A DNA stretch of 64,000 nucleotides from Luzula sylvatica (Eukaryota; Streptophyta; Magnoliopsida; Poales; Juncaceae): NCBI GenBank assembly GCA_946800325.1, contig OX326959.1, positions 8,142,501 through 8,206,500 of the forward strand, given 5' to 3'. Below the pieces are notes generated by a model, which ran no database searches, was not told where the DNA came from, and saw only the letters and a list, made by a program, of their open reading frames with translations. A program made the translations under genes and the position numbers. The first letter of the stretch is position 1, and every line of letters starts with the position of its first letter. Of this stretch, positions 11,522 to 22,519 are shown one piece after another.

Positions 11522-11979
11522 GTTTGTTTGTTAGTTATTTAGTTCGTTGGTATGTTCGTTAGTTAGTGAGTTAGTTAGTTAGTTAATTAGTTAGTTAGTT
11601 AGTTTGTTAATATGTATGTAAGAAGGTTGTTAGTTAGTTAGGTAGGTAGTTAGTTAATTAGTTAGATAGTTAGTTAGTTAGTTAGTTAGTTAGCTAGTTA
11701 GTGGGTTTGTAGGAAGGTAGTTAGTTAATTAGTTAGTTGGTTGTTAGTTAGTTTGTTAAAAGGTATGTATGAAGGTAGATAGTTAGTTAGTTATTTTGTT
11801 AGTTAGTTAGTTAGTTAGCTAGTATTAGTTAGTTAGTTAGTTAGCTAGTAGTTAGTTAGTTAGTTCGTTAGTTAGTTAGTGAGTTAATGAGTTAGTTAGT
11901 TAATTAGTTAGTTAGTTAGTTTGCATGGTATGTAGGGAGGTAGTTAATTAGTTAGCTAGAAAGTTAGTTAGTTACTTAG

Positions 11980-12017
<38 letters not shown>

Positions 12018-12068
12018 AATTTAGTTAGTTGGTATGTTCGTTAGTTAGTGGGTATGTAGGAAGGTAGC

Positions 12069-12103
<35 letters not shown>

Positions 12104-12260
12104 CAAGTAATTAATTAGTAAGTTAGTTAGTTAGTTAGTTTGTTATTTAGTTAGTTAGCTAGTAGTTAGTCAGTTAGTTAGTTTGCTTGTTAATTAGTTA
12201 GTTAGTTAATATGTATGTAACATGGTAGTCAGTTAGTTAGTTCGATAGTTAGTTAATTAA

Positions 12261-12298
<38 letters not shown>

Positions 12299-12343
12299 GC
12301 TTTTCTAGTAGTTAGTTCGTTAGATAGTTCACAAGTTAGTTAC

Positions 12344-12376
<33 letters not shown>

Positions 12377-13012
12377 GGGTATGTAAGGAGGTAGTTAGTT
12401 AGTTAGTTAGTTAATATGTATGTAGGAAGATCGTTTGTAAGTTAGTTAGTTAGTAATTTATTTAGTTAGTTAGTTATTGCGTTTGTAGGAAGGTAGTTAG
12501 TTAGTTAATAAGTCTGTATGAAGGTAGTTAGTTAGTTAGTTAGTTAATTAGTTGGTTAGTAAGTTAGGTAGTAGTTAGTTAGTTATTTAGTTAGTTAGTT
12601 TGTTGTTTAGTTAGTTAGTTAGTTAGCGTGTAGTTAGTTAGTTAATTAGTTGATAGTTAATTAGTTAGTCAGGTTGTTTGATGGTTAGTTATTGGGTATC
12701 TAGGAATGTAGTTAGTTAGTTAGTGGGTACGTAGGAAGGTAGTTAATTAGTTAGTTAGTCATTTAATTAATTAGTTAGTTAGTTAGTAAGTTAGTTAGTT
12801 AGCTTGTAGTTAGTTAGTTAGTTATTTAGTTAGTTGGTTTGTTCATTTGTTAGTGGGTATGTAGTAAGGTAGCTGTTAGTTAGTTAGTTAGTTAATTAGT
12901 TAGCTAGTTAGCTAGCTAGTAGTTAGTTAGTTAGTTAATTTGTTAGTTAGTTAGTTAGTTAGTTAATTAGTTAGTTAGTTAGCTAGCTAGTAGTTAGTTA
13001 GTTAGTGAATTT

Positions 13013-13052
<40 letters not shown>

Positions 13053-13452
13053 TTTTGTGGGTATCTAGGAACGTAGGTAGTTAATTAGTTAGTGGGTATG
13101 TAGGAACGTAGGTAGTTAGTTAGTTAGTGGGTACGTAGGAAGGTAGTTAATTAGTTAGTTAATTTGTTAGTTAGTTAATTAGTTAGTTAGTTAGTTAGTT
13201 AGTTAGCTAGCTTGTAGTTAGTTAGTTAGTTGGTTTGTTCGTTAGTTAGGGGGTATGTAGGAAGGTAGCTAGCTGTTAGTTAGTTAGTGAGTTAGTTAGT
13301 TAGTTAGTTAGCAAGTATTTAATCTGTTAGTTTGTTAGTTAGTTAGTTAATTTGTTTGTTTGTTAGTCAGTTAGTTAGTTAGTTAGTCCATATGTATATA
13401 AGAAGGTAGTTATTTTGTTAGTTAGATAGTTAGTTATTTAGTTATGTAGTAA

Positions 13453-13497
<45 letters not shown>

Positions 13498-13498
13498 C

Positions 13499-13544
<46 letters not shown>

Positions 13545-13804
13545 GAGTTAATTAGTCAGTTAGTTAATTAGTTAGTAAGTTAGTTGGTATATAGGCAGGT
13601 AGTTAGTTCGTTTGTTAGTTACATAATTACATAGTAAGTTAGTTAGTTAGTTAGTTAGTTATTTAGCTAGTTAGTTAGTTCGTTTGTTAGTAAGTTAGTT
13701 AGTTGGTATGTTTCTTAGTTATTGGGTATGTAGGAAGGTAGGTAGTTAGTTAGTTAGTTAATTAGTTAGTTAGTTAGTTAGTTAGTTAGCTAGTAATTAG
13801 TTAA

Positions 13805-13839
<35 letters not shown>

Positions 13840-14021
13840 GTCAGTTAGTTAGTTAGTTAGCTAGTAGTTAGTTAGTTAGATAGTTAGTTAGTTAGTTAGT
13901 TAGTAGGAAGGTAGTTAGTTAATTAGTCAGTTACGTAGGTAGGTAGTTAGTTAGTTAATAAGTATGTATTAAGGTAGTTAGTTAGGTAGTTAGTTAATTA
14001 GTCAGTTAGTAAGTTCGCTAG

Positions 14022-14055
<34 letters not shown>

Positions 14056-14514
14056 ATTAGTTAGTTATTTAGTTAGTTAGTTAGTTAGCGTGTAGTTACT
14101 TAGTTAGTTAGTCAATTAGTTGGTTAGTTAATTAGTTAGTTTGTTTGTTGGTCAGTTAGTGGGTATGTAGAATGGTAGTTAGTTAGTTAGTGGGTACGTA
14201 TGAAGGTAGTTAATTAGTTAGTTAATTAGTTAGTTAGTTAGTTAGTAAGTTAGTTAGGTAGTTAGCTTGTTGTAAGTTAGTTAGTTAGTTAGTCAGTTAG
14301 TTAGTTAGTTAGTTAGTTGGTTGGTTCGTTAGTTGGTTTGTTCGTTAGTTAGTGGGTATGTAGGAAGGTAGATGTTAGTTAGTTAGTTAGTTAGTTAGTT
14401 AATTAGTTAGTTAGTTACCTAGTAGTTAGTTAGTTAGTTAGTTAATTAGTTAGTTAGTTAGTCAGTTAGTTAGTTAGTTAGTTAGTTAGTAACTTAGTTA
14501 TCTAGTAGTTAGTC

Positions 14515-14565
<51 letters not shown>

Positions 14566-14692
14566 AAGTTGTTAGTTAGTTAGTTAGTTAGTTAATTAGT
14601 TAGTTAGTTAGTTTCTTAGTTAGTGGGTTTGTAGGAAGGTAGTTAGTTAATTAGTTAGATAGGTAGTTAGGTAGTTAGTCAATAAGTATGTA
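6786..14692. repeat. TTAG satellite array, block B
   Basis: This is a continuous TTAG-type array of about 7.9 kb with the same marker words as the other blocks. GATAGTTCACAAG occurs near 7241, 9011, 10005 and 12323. (TAGG)4 occurs at about 7441-7458. The array ends at the target-site duplication of the full-length element. The segment from about 13200 to 13740 closely matches 26970-27490 in block C. No gene or other feature is visible. Confidence 0.97.
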
Positions 14693-14697
14693 TGAAA
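14693..14697. repeat. Target-site duplication, left
   Basis: TGAAA directly precedes the 5' LTR and is repeated exactly at 25609-25613 after the 3' LTR. A 5-bp duplication is standard for Ty3/gypsy integration. Rejoining the flanks gives the ordinary satellite word GTATGTATGAAA followed by a TTGTAAG-like continuation, so the element landed in pre-existing satellite. Confidence 0.93.
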
Positions 14698-15081
14698 TGA
14701 TGTGAGGCAAATAAGGCACAAATTTAATGTTTAATTTGGGGATTTTAGCCCTTGTGGAGAGCAATTCTATATACTTTATTAATCATATTTGAGATTACAT
14801 GAATATTTCTTCACTAAGTGTGTTTTATTGCTTAATCATATTTGAGAGGAATTTCTGGGAATTTGGAGAGTGTAGTTGTCTCCGACACGTCAAGAGGAGT
14901 GAAAATGATATGTTACACCGATATATTCGGTACATGAATGAGACGGAAGGCAAACAATTATCACGATAGGAACTTACACAAAAGTCTACACGAAAACCAC
15001 TCAATCCTTAGCCCTTATCCTGCTCACCTACCTTTGGTGGGAATTACCTCCTCACCCCAAATCCTCTCCACCAACTCGTGG

Positions 15082-15113
15082 CCAATAAGAAGACTCCATG
15101 AGTGCTATAAATA
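15082..15113 (+). promoter_or_regulatory. LTR core promoter (CCAAT and TATA)
   Basis: CCAAT (15082-15086) lies about 20 bp before TATAAATA (15106-15113), about 410 bp into the LTR. Transcription would be expected to start roughly 30 bp downstream, just ahead of the TC repeat. The 3' LTR has the same motifs, with TATAAATA at 24303-24310. Confidence 0.75.
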
Positions 15114-15153
15114 TGACCACAAGGGCCACGAGTTAAGGACGCTCTTTTACGCC

Positions 15154-15156
<3 letters not shown>

Positions 15157-15196
<40 letters not shown>
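15157..15196 (+). repeat. TC microsatellite in 5' LTR
   Basis: Twenty TC units lie about 45 bp after the TATA box, so they are probably in the transcript leader. The 3' LTR has 32 units in the same place, which accounts for most of the length difference between the LTRs. Confidence 0.95.
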
Positions 15197-15200
<4 letters not shown>

Positions 15201-15867
15201 TTAAGCAAGTCCAAGAACTTTCAAGAACACGCAAGAATTGCAACTACGAACGATAATTTTCTAAGATCGATCACCGAATAGAAGCTCACTTCATTCGGTG
15301 AATCGGTTTACACTTCGGGTAAGGAAAAGTTGTGGAATTAGGGTGAAACTTATTTCATTCGAACTTTCACAAGCAAGGAGTCGAGCTTTCTCGGCGTGAT
15401 TGGTTGGAAGCTTCTTTTCAATCGACCTTTGCACATCTCGAGCCCACCCAACCGGTACGAAGCTCACTTCTATTGGCGGGTGGATCGGTACGGAAGGAAA
15501 TTGTTGGGCGCGTTGACTAGCTCTCTAGCATCTCGAACAACAAGGAAGGCACTCAAGACGAGACTCGGAGCTCTCTTCATCTCTCTAGGTGTTTTCCTTC
15601 CTTTCTTGCATTTCTTGTAGCATAAAATTACTTGGATTTGTGTGAATCTCTTTTCTTGTTTGAATCTTTTGTTGCTTGAATGAATCCTTGTTAATTGTTT
15701 GAATTGATCTTGTTTGAATCGAAATCTTGTTCACAATTTGCTCTTAGTATGATTTTTGTCCATTAATTACTGTTTCAATTTAGTTCATTGTTCCTTAATT
15801 CAATCATTAATCTTTCCTTTCAATACAATCCTTAAGCCAAATAATAAACCAGAATTCCAGTGAATAC

Positions 15868-16208
15868 TCCGTTGTAACGGAACTCATACTGCGTTGTAAC
15901 GGACTTGGTGGTTAGTACTTGATTTTCAGTCTGTTGAGACTCCGTTGTAACGTAGTTGATGTCCGTTGTAACGGACTAGTGGAGTTAAGCACTCGTGATT
16001 ACTCTTAATAGTTCATTGTAACGGAGTATTAGATCCGTTGTAACGGATGCACCAATCCATTGTAACGCTACTACTATCCGTTATAACGGACTACCTTTTT
16101 CCGTTGTAACGGAATACTCTCCGTTGTAACGGACGTTCATATCCATCTCTACGCTAGACATAACCCTGATGTCCGTTGTAACGGAACTTAATTCCGTTGT
16201 AACGGACT
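15868..16208 (+). repeat. Cluster of TCCGTTGTAACGGA palindromes, 5' LTR
   Basis: Twelve copies or near copies of TCCGTTGTAACGGA are irregularly spaced over about 340 bp downstream of the promoter. The unit is an inverted repeat of TCCGTT/AACGGA around two bases. Both arms contain the AACGG core known as the MYB-type mitosis-specific activator (MSA) motif. Regulatory function is inference. Each unit could instead form a small hairpin in RNA. Confidence 0.9.
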
Positions 16209-16389
16209 ATCTTCTGTGAATTGTCTTCGTTATTTCTCATCCATTTTGATCCAAATTTTGACGCAATTGCTCCCCGTGGAACGAATCTATACATTTGCCA
16301 CTGTACAAACTTAGATTACAAATTTTGTTGATTGTTCGGGGTTTTAACACAACGACATATTAAACACGCCAAAAAACCCGCTCATCAAA

Positions 16390-16410
16390 TGGCGCCGCTG
16401 CCGGGGAGCG
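16390..16410 (+). other. Primer-binding site (tRNA-Asp type)
   Basis: TGGCGCCGCTGCCGGGGA starts 2 bases after the LTR end. It matches the complement of the 3' end of plant tRNA-Asp, the primer known for Athila elements, with one internal difference that I can see. Confidence 0.88.
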
Positions 16411-16517
16411 GTGTTTAAGTCAATATTTTAGATCTAAATTTGAGATTTAAATTCATGACATTGATTACTCACTTCTTTGTTTCTTTTGTGACAATCTAGG
16501 TGAAGGAAGAAAGCTTT

Positions 16518-17279
16518 ATGCACAACACAAGATCACGAAAAGGAGAATTACTTCCGTTTGTCAAGGAAATCGAAAGAAGGAACAAGAGCTCTAAGAAGAG
16601 CAAGGAACCGACACAAGAAGATCAAGACGAACCTCAACTTCAAACTCAAACTTTTTCTTCTCTCTCTACTCATTTAAATTCAAATATGGGTGATGAAACA
16701 AGAGCTCCAAGGCCAAAAACCTTGAGAGAATTAGTAGCACCTAGAAATGTGGAGGATAATTATAATTTTATTAGGCCCAATATTCCGAATTTCAAAGCGG
16801 ATCCGAGCATTATAGGCTCATGGCCTATTTTTCATGGGAAGGCCACGGAAAACCCTCATAAACACTTAAAGGATTTCAAGATTCAACTAAACATATATTC
16901 GAATTATGAAGCTTTTAGTGACATTCTTCTTCTTCTTTTTCCTTACTCATTAGGTGAAGGACCCAAGGATTGGTTCTACACGCTTAGAGGCCCTCTCGCA
17001 TTCAACGAAGTAGCAAACCTCTTCAAGGAGAGATACTATTCGGCCTCTCGATTGGCGGCTATAAGGCGAGAACTTTTGGCAATAACGCAAAAACCGAACG
17101 AAGCATTTCACGAATACTACGATCGTTTCATGCGCTTGAAGGAAGAATGCCCAAGCCATAGTGTGGAACCGCAATTCCTCTACGAGCAATTCATTAACGG
17201 TCTCGGCTACTCGGAAAGTCAATTCCTCAACGCATCCGCGGGGGGGAAGTATCTCCAACAAGGATCTCGAAGAAATTAA
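16518..17279 (+). pseudogene. gag: gag, N-terminal part, interrupted by a frameshift
   Basis: This frame encodes the structural capsid-type protein of the element. The first ATG in frame is at 16518. An earlier GTG at 16500 is an unlikely plant start. A basic, low-complexity N-terminus (about 75 residues) with MHNTRSRKGELLPF leads into a retrotransposon Gag domain: WPIFHGKATENPHKHL, FPYSLGEGPKDWFYTL, then F-ERYYSASRLAAIRREL and [18 protein letters not shown]. About residue 240 (near 17241) the frame crosses a run of seven Gs, after which the reading matching Gag continues in another frame, and this one ends after 13 or so unrelated codons. The continuation is the N-terminal part of the ORF at 17161-21936. 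The break looks like a single-base length change in the homopolymer. A sequencing error is possible. Confidence 0.88.
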
Positions 17280-20200
17280 GAAGTTGCTAGAGCTCACGGC
17301 AACCAATTCGCAATCAAGGAAGAACGTGGAATACCGAGTTAACGCATGTACCGACCTCAATGTCGACGTGCTTAACGACAAACTCGAGATCATAATGAAG
17401 GCTTTGGGCAAGGAAGAAACCAAGAAATGTGGGGTTTGTAATGCTAGTGCTCACTACACGGACGAGTGCCCGAGTTTAGTCGAAGACGTAAACGCCGCGT
17501 ACAAGAAGTTTGAGCCCTCCAATTCGTACAATCCAAACCTTCGCAATCATCCGAACTTCTCATGGTCAAACACGAACAACGCTCAACCCGATCCGTATCG
17601 ACAATCGGTTGCAAAACCGACCGCGTACCAACATCCAAATGCGACTCAAGCGGTCCAAAAACCGAATCCGACTCAAGATCCAAATCAAGAAATGAAAATA
17701 ATGATGGAAGGTATGATGGCGATGATTAAGAATATGGAGAAGTCCAACGAAGTTGGAAGACAAGAGATTAAACAAGATATCGGGGGATTAAAGCAAGAAT
17801 TTGGTGTTGTGAAACAAGATATTACAAGTATAAGACAAGAGGTTTCGAACACAAATCGCCATGTGGGCAACTTGGAGACTCAAATCAATCAAATTGCCAC
17901 TCGAGTAAATGTAATCGAATCCCAAGGTACATCTCGACTCCAATCTCAATCGTTGGCCCTTTCCGAACAAAGGCATGTGAACGCAATATCGCTCCGAAGC
18001 GGTAAAGAGGTGGGCGAAAGTTCGAAGAGCAAGGAGGTACAAGAAGAAAAGGAACTCGAGGTACCGGTACCGAAAGAGAGTCCGACTCAAGCCACGAAGA
18101 TACCAACTCGAGAACTAGAACCCGAATCGACTCAAGTCAAGCCACCTTTCCCGAGTCGTCTCCCAAAGCCAATCGAATCGAACAATGACGTTCTTGCCAT
18201 CTTAAAGAAAGTGGAGGTAAGCATTCCTCTACTCGAAGCAATCAAAGAAGTGCCTCGTTTGGCAAAATACCTCAAGGCATTGTGCACGAATAAAAGAAAG
18301 ACAAAAGGAGATGAGTTGATTAGTGTGGGGGAGAGTGTTTCGGCGATTTTGAGACTCCCTCAAAAGCACAAAGATCCGGGGATGTTTGCCATTCCATGCA
18401 AAATCGGGCAACATGAATTATCGAAATGCATGCTTGATTTGGGCGCTTCAATAAATGTAATGCCATACTCGATATTCAAGACTCTTGACCTAGGGCCCCT
18501 CGACGATACTCAAGTTGTGATCCAATTGGCCGATCGGTCCACGACTCGACCGGTTGGAGTGATCGAAGACGTGATAGTAACCGTGAATGGATTGCTATTT
18601 CCCGTGGACTTCTACGTTTTGGATATGAATGAGGGGAATAGCGATTCAACTCCAATTCTCCTTGGACGGCCATTTCTAAAGACGGCACGCACGAAAATCG
18701 ATGTTCATGCGGGAGAGCTCACAATGGAGTTCGATGATGAGGTAATCAAGTTCAATATCTTTGACAAACTAAAAGAACCCATTGTAGGTACACTCAATTT
18801 AAGCGCTATGGACGTAATCGAAGATTGTGTACAAAAATTCATGGATAGCTCACTTGAAAACTTTCAATGGAGCTCAAACCCTTTGTTCGAAGAATTTGAA
18901 GGATGTGACAATCCTACATTCGAAATCGAGTCGGAGTTGGAAGAAGAACGAAGCATAGATCAAGCACTCTTTCTAAGAGATTTCGAGATTCCGATGAAGC
19001 GAACTCCACCCTCCACCGAACAAGCTCCAAGGTTAGATCTAAAATCACTACCTTTTGGACTAAAATACGTATTTTTGGATGAAGCGGAGACCTTGCCGGT
19101 TATAATTGCCTCGAGTCTAGCAAAGGAACAAGAAGAGAAACTCGTTGAAGTGCTAAAACGGAACAAGAAGGCATTCGGGTGGACACTCGCGGACATTCCG
19201 GGCATTAGTCCCTCCATGTGCACACACCGCATTATCCTCGAGGACGATGCTAAGCCCTCGCGAGAACCACAAAGGCGGCTCAATCCGCCAATGATGGAAG
19301 TTGTAAAGAAAGAGGTGATCAAGCTACTCGACGCCGGAATAATCTACCCCATCGCCGATTCGAAATGGGTCTCGCCCATACACGTGGTGCCGAAGAAAAC
19401 GAGGATGACGATAGTTGAGAACGATGAAGGCGATCAAGTGCCGACTCGAGTTCAAAATGGGTGGCGAGTTTGCATCGATTACCGAAAGCTCAATAAGGCG
19501 ACGAAAAAGGACCACTTCCCGCTTCCATTCATCGATCAAATGATAGAAAGACTCGCGGGAAATCCATTCTATTGCTTCCTCGATGGATTTTCGGGATATT
19601 TCCAAATACCGGTCGCACCCGAAGATCAAGAGAAGACCACATTCACGTGCCTGTTTGGTACCTTCGCGTATCGACGCATGCCATTCGGGCTATGCAATGC
19701 TCCGGGTACTTTCCAAAGGTGTATGCTTTCTATTTTCTCCGATTATATTTCCAAATTTATAGAAGTCTTTATGGATGACTTTTCGGTATTTGGTGACTCA
19801 TTCGAATCATGTTTAAGCCACTTGTCACAAATACTCGAAAAGTGCATCGAAGCTAACCTTGTTTTGAATTTTGAGAAATGCCACTTCATGGTGAGCGAAG
19901 GAATTGTTTTAGGTCATTTAATCTCGGAGAAAGGAATGGAAGTCGACAAGGCGAAAATCGACGTAATCAAAACGCTTCCGTATCCAAAGACGGTAAAAGA
20001 CGTGCGATCCTTTCTCGGCCATGCGGGATTCTATAGGCGCTTCATCAAGGACTTCTCGAAGATCTCGCAACCGATGTGCCAACTTCTCCAAAAAGATGTA
20101 AAGTTCGAGTTTGATGCAAGGTGCAAGGAGGCTTTCGACAATCTCAAGGGAAGGCTTTGCTCCGCGCCAATCATCAAGTCGCCAAATTGGGAGCTACCAT

Positions 20201-21936
20201 TCGAAATAATGTGCGATGCTAGTGACACAAGTGTGGGGGCAGTACTCGGCCAAAGAGAAGGAAAAGACCCCCACGTAATCGCCTACGCCTCGAGGTCTCT
20301 CGACAATGCCCAACGAAACTACACCACTACCGAAAAGGAACTCCTCGCAATTGTGTTTGCATTGGAAAAATTTCGCTCTTATCTTTTAGGTACGAAGGTG
20401 ATTGTATTCTCGGACCATGGAGCTCTAAAGCATTTGATGAAGAAGAAGGAGTGCAAACCGAGATTGCTTCGATGGATCCTTTTGCTTCAAGAATTCGACC
20501 TCGAGATCAAGGACAAAAAGGGATGCGAGAATCTCGTGGCGGATCATTTGAGTCGGCTTCCATTGGAGATCGAAGATCTTGTTCCGATTCGCGAGGAATT
20601 CCCCGAGGAACACGTTCTCGCGGCCCAAGTCGAAGCACCATGGTACGCCGACCTTGCAAATTACATCGTCACGAAGAATTTTCCCCCGAGCTTCTCCAAG
20701 GCACAACGCGATAAGATGAAAAGCAACGCTCGATTCTACATTTGGGAAGACCCGATCTTATTTCGAATTTGCACGGACCAAGTAATTCGAAAATGTGTCC
20801 ACCAAAATGAGGTACAATCTATTCTTTCTTTTTGTCATACATTACAATGTGGTGGACATTTCGGTATCGCACGTACCACACACAAGGTACAAGAATGTGG
20901 ATTTTATTGGCCAACCTTGCATAAAGACGTTGCGAACTTTGTGAAAGGTTGTGGAAATTGCCAAAAGACGGGGAACTTGAGCCGTAGAAATCAAATGCCC
21001 CTCAATTCAATCTATGTATGTGAACCATTCGATGTTTGGGGCATTGATTTCATGGGCCCGTTTCCATCGTCTTTTGGCTATACTTACATCTTGTTGTGTG
21101 TAGATTACGTGACAAAATGGGTGGAGGCGGTACCTACCAAGCATGCGGATTCGAAAACGGTGGTGGACTTTTTGAAGAAAAATATCTTCCAACGATTCGG
21201 CATACCAAGAGTTCTTATAAGCGATCGAGGCTCCCATTTTTGCAATCGATATCTCCAAAGCCTCCTCGAGAAATACCATGTGAGCCATCGAACCTCCACC
21301 GCTTATCATCCTCAAACAAACGGCCAAGCGGAGGTTTCCAATCGCGAAATAAAGTCTATTTTGGAAAAGGTGGTGAACCCGACACGAAAGGATTGGAGTA
21401 CTCGACTCGGCGACGCACTTTGGGCGTACCGTACCGCTTTCAAAACGCCAATAGGTATGACTCCTTTCAAACTCGTGTACGGAAAGGCGTGCCATTTACC
21501 GGTCGAGTTAGAGCACAAAGCCTTTTGGGCGATCAAGCAATTGGCCCTCGACTACCCGAAGGACGCATCGGCACGTAAGCTCCAATTACTCGAACTAGAC
21601 GAATTCCGGCAAGAGGCCTACGATAATTCGAGCTCGCGCAAGGCAAAAGCAAAGAGGTTTCATGACCGAATGATTCAAAAGAAAGAATTCCAAGTAGGGG
21701 AAAGAGTGTTGTTATTCAACTCTCGTCTCAAACTTTTCCCCGGAAAACTTCGGTCCCGATGGATCGGCCCTTTTGTGGTCACCAATGTGACTACATTTGG
21801 GGTTGTCGAAATTCGAAGCGAAGAAACGAGCAAAACATTCAAAGTGAACGGCCATCGACTCAAGCACTACCACGCAAACTTCGAAACCGGGTGGATGGAG
21901 GAGCAAGCTTTAGAGCCCAACGACACCTCACAATGA
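17161..21936 (+). CDS. pol: gag C-terminal part and pol polyprotein
   Basis: This is a long open frame of 1591 codons. The first 28 or so are an out-of-frame artefact, and real Gag sequence resumes near 17245. In order it has: a CX2CX4HX4C zinc knuckle (residues 90-103), which binds RNA; a coiled coil (176-250) beginning [13 protein letters not shown]; an aspartic protease with DLGAS (426-430); reverse transcriptase (about 700-910) with active-site FMDD (870-873); RNase H with the first Asp at 1019 and SDHG at 1084-1087; integrase with an HHCC zinc region (about 1225-1270) and catalytic Asp 1296, Asp 1355 and Glu 1391 (the last two separated by 35 residues); and a C-terminal GPF-type domain without chromodomain. 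The single polyprotein would be cut by its own protease to copy and integrate the element. No internal stop is present, so pol looks recently active or trans-usable, although the upstream gag frameshift would block its normal synthesis in this copy. Confidence 0.95.
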   Translation: MWNRNSSTSNSLTVSATRKVNSSTHPRGGSISNKDLEEIKKLLELTATNSQSRKNVEYRVNACTDLNVDVLNDKLEIIMKALGKEETKKCGVCNASAHYTDECPSLVEDVNAAYKKFEPSNSYNPNLRNHPNFSWSNTNNAQPDPYRQSVAKPTAYQHPNATQAVQKPNPTQDPNQEMKIMMEGMMAMIKNMEKSNEVGRQEIKQDIGGLKQEFGVVKQDITSIRQEVSNTNRHVGNLETQINQIATRVNVIESQGTSRLQSQSLALSEQRHVNAISLRSGKEVGESSKSKEVQEEKELEVPVPKESPTQATKIPTRELEPESTQVKPPFPSRLPKPIESNNDVLAILKKVEVSIPLLEAIKEVPRLAKYLKALCTNKRKTKGDELISVGESVSAILRLPQKHKDPGMFAIPCKIGQHELSKCMLDLGASINVMPYSIFKTLDLGPLDDTQVVIQLADRSTTRPVGVIEDVIVTVNGLLFPVDFYVLDMNEGNSDSTPILLGRPFLKTARTKIDVHAGELTMEFDDEVIKFNIFDKLKEPIVGTLNLSAMDVIEDCVQKFMDSSLENFQWSSNPLFEEFEGCDNPTFEIESELEEERSIDQALFLRDFEIPMKRTPPSTEQAPRLDLKSLPFGLKYVFLDEAETLPVIIASSLAKEQEEKLVEVLKRNKKAFGWTLADIPGISPSMCTHRIILEDDAKPSREPQRRLNPPMMEVVKKEVIKLLDAGIIYPIADSKWVSPIHVVPKKTRMTIVENDEGDQVPTRVQNGWRVCIDYRKLNKATKKDHFPLPFIDQMIERLAGNPFYCFLDGFSGYFQIPVAPEDQEKTTFTCLFGTFAYRRMPFGLCNAPGTFQRCMLSIFSDYISKFIEVFMDDFSVFGDSFESCLSHLSQILEKCIEANLVLNFEKCHFMVSEGIVLGHLISEKGMEVDKAKIDVIKTLPYPKTVKDVRSFLGHAGFYRRFIKDFSKISQPMCQLLQKDVKFEFDARCKEAFDNLKGRLCSAPIIKSPNWELPFEIMCDASDTSVGAVLGQREGKDPHVIAYASRSLDNAQRNYTTTEKELLAIVFALEKFRSYLLGTKVIVFSDHGALKHLMKKKECKPRLLRWILLLQEFDLEIKDKKGCENLVADHLSRLPLEIEDLVPIREEFPEEHVLAAQVEAPWYADLANYIVTKNFPPSFSKAQRDKMKSNARFYIWEDPILFRICTDQVIRKCVHQNEVQSILSFCHTLQCGGHFGIARTTHKVQECGFYWPTLHKDVANFVKGCGNCQKTGNLSRRNQMPLNSIYVCEPFDVWGIDFMGPFPSSFGYTYILLCVDYVTKWVEAVPTKHADSKTVVDFLKKNIFQRFGIPRVLISDRGSHFCNRYLQSLLEKYHVSHRTSTAYHPQTNGQAEVSNREIKSILEKVVNPTRKDWSTRLGDALWAYRTAFKTPIGMTPFKLVYGKACHLPVELEHKAFWAIKQLALDYPKDASARKLQLLELDEFRQEAYDNSSSRKAKAKRFHDRMIQKKEFQVGERVLLFNSRLKLFPGKLRSRWIGPFVVTNVTTFGVVEIRSEETSKTFKVNGHRLKHYHANFETGWMEEQALEPNDTSQ

Positions 21937-22055
21937 TGAGCTCGGCCAAGTCGAGCTCAAGACGTTAAACAAGAGCGCTAGCGAGGGAGGCACGCCCACG
22001 CATCATAGGTTGTATCTCTCTATTATCCCTCTTTTTGGAATTTTTGAGTTTTTAT
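21937..22055 (+). other. Post-pol region with GAGCGCTAGCGAGGGAGGC
   Basis: Directly after the pol stop, about 55 bp (21940-21995) align with the block at 5479-5533 and 57591-57645 of the non-autonomous copies. No env-like frame begins here. The meaning of the conserved word is not known to me. Confidence 0.65.
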
Positions 22056-22092
22056 ACTTGAGGACAAGTATTCTCTATGTATGGGGGGGTAA
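22056..22092 (+). other. Upstream PPT-like module
   Basis: CTTGAGGACAAG is followed by TATGGGGGGGT (G7 at 22083-22089). It resembles the sequence usually found at the 3' LTR edge of plant gypsy elements but lies 1.8 kb away from it. Both copies of the non-autonomous element have it too. Confidence 0.6.
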
Positions 22093-22173
22093 CATACAAT
22101 CTTTGACCTGTATGAGCCCAATTAAAAATTTAAAAAATCAGGGAAAATTGAAATTTTTTGATCTGGCCAGCTA

Positions 22174-22519
22174 TTCCGTTGTAACGGACCTCAATGTCCG
22201 TTGTAACGGACTGTACAGAAATTTAAAAATTTGACTGGTGCCAAGAGTTCCGTTGTAACGGACCTCAATGTCCGTTATAACGGAGTGAAAATACCGTTGC
22301 AACGGACATGAAAAACACAGGAAATTGCGTTGCAACGGTAAATTCCCAAAATTTGCCAGAACTATGTGCGTTGTAACGGACCTCAATGTCCGTTGCAACG
22401 GACATACTCAGAATTTTCAAACTAAGCTCCGAATAGTTCTCCGTTATAACGCAGTTAGTACGTTGTAACGGACCTCAATGTCCGTTGTAACGGACTTTAC
22501 ACTGCGTTGTAACGGAATA
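22174..22519 (+). repeat. Internal cluster of TCCGTTGTAACGGA palindromes
   Basis: Twelve more units of the LTR palindrome lie in the 3' noncoding region. Here they are often paired as AACGGACCTCAATGTCCGTT, which adds a 7-bp stem (AACGGAC/GTCCGTT) around a 6-base loop. The pairs lie near 22183, 22257, 22375 and 22465. Some units have GTTGCAAC or GTTATAAC centres. Confidence 0.9.

Larger units (their letters stand above)
1..11560. repeat. Segmental duplication, copy 1
   Basis: Satellite block A, the truncated element and the first part of block B reappear in the same order and orientation from about 52142 to about 63670. Shared landmarks keep a nearly constant offset: element edge 2135 versus 54258; the word GATAGTTCACAAG at about 7241, 9011 and 10005 versus 59325, 61088 and 62104. 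Similarity seems to continue beyond 11560 after an indel of about 0.47 kb, to about 12300. Boundaries were judged by eye. Confidence 0.85.
14698..16387 (+). repeat. 5' LTR of Athila-type element
   Basis: The LTR starts TGATGTGAGG and ends CCCGCTCATCA, with terminal inverted repeat TGATG/CATCA. It is 1690 bp. It contains CCAAT and TATA motifs, a TC microsatellite and a cluster of twelve CCGTTGTAACGG-like palindromes. Near 14834-14850 it carries a second copy of TCATATTTGAGA where the 3' LTR has a different short sequence. This could be a local template switch or conversion. Confidence 0.94.

Noticed and set aside
6786..14692. CRISPR array
   Set aside because: There are no repeat-spacer units of constant size and no cas genes, and the surrounding elements are from a plant genome.
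14938..15620. Frames of 74-96 codons inside the Athila LTRs (also 24135-24841)
   Set aside because: They run through the TATA box and the TC repeat, which would encode Ser-Leu repeats, and change with repeat length. They are LTR sequence.
21007..21578. Frames of about 160 codons on both strands within pol
   Set aside because: They are shadows of the integrase-coding frame, which has clear catalytic motifs.
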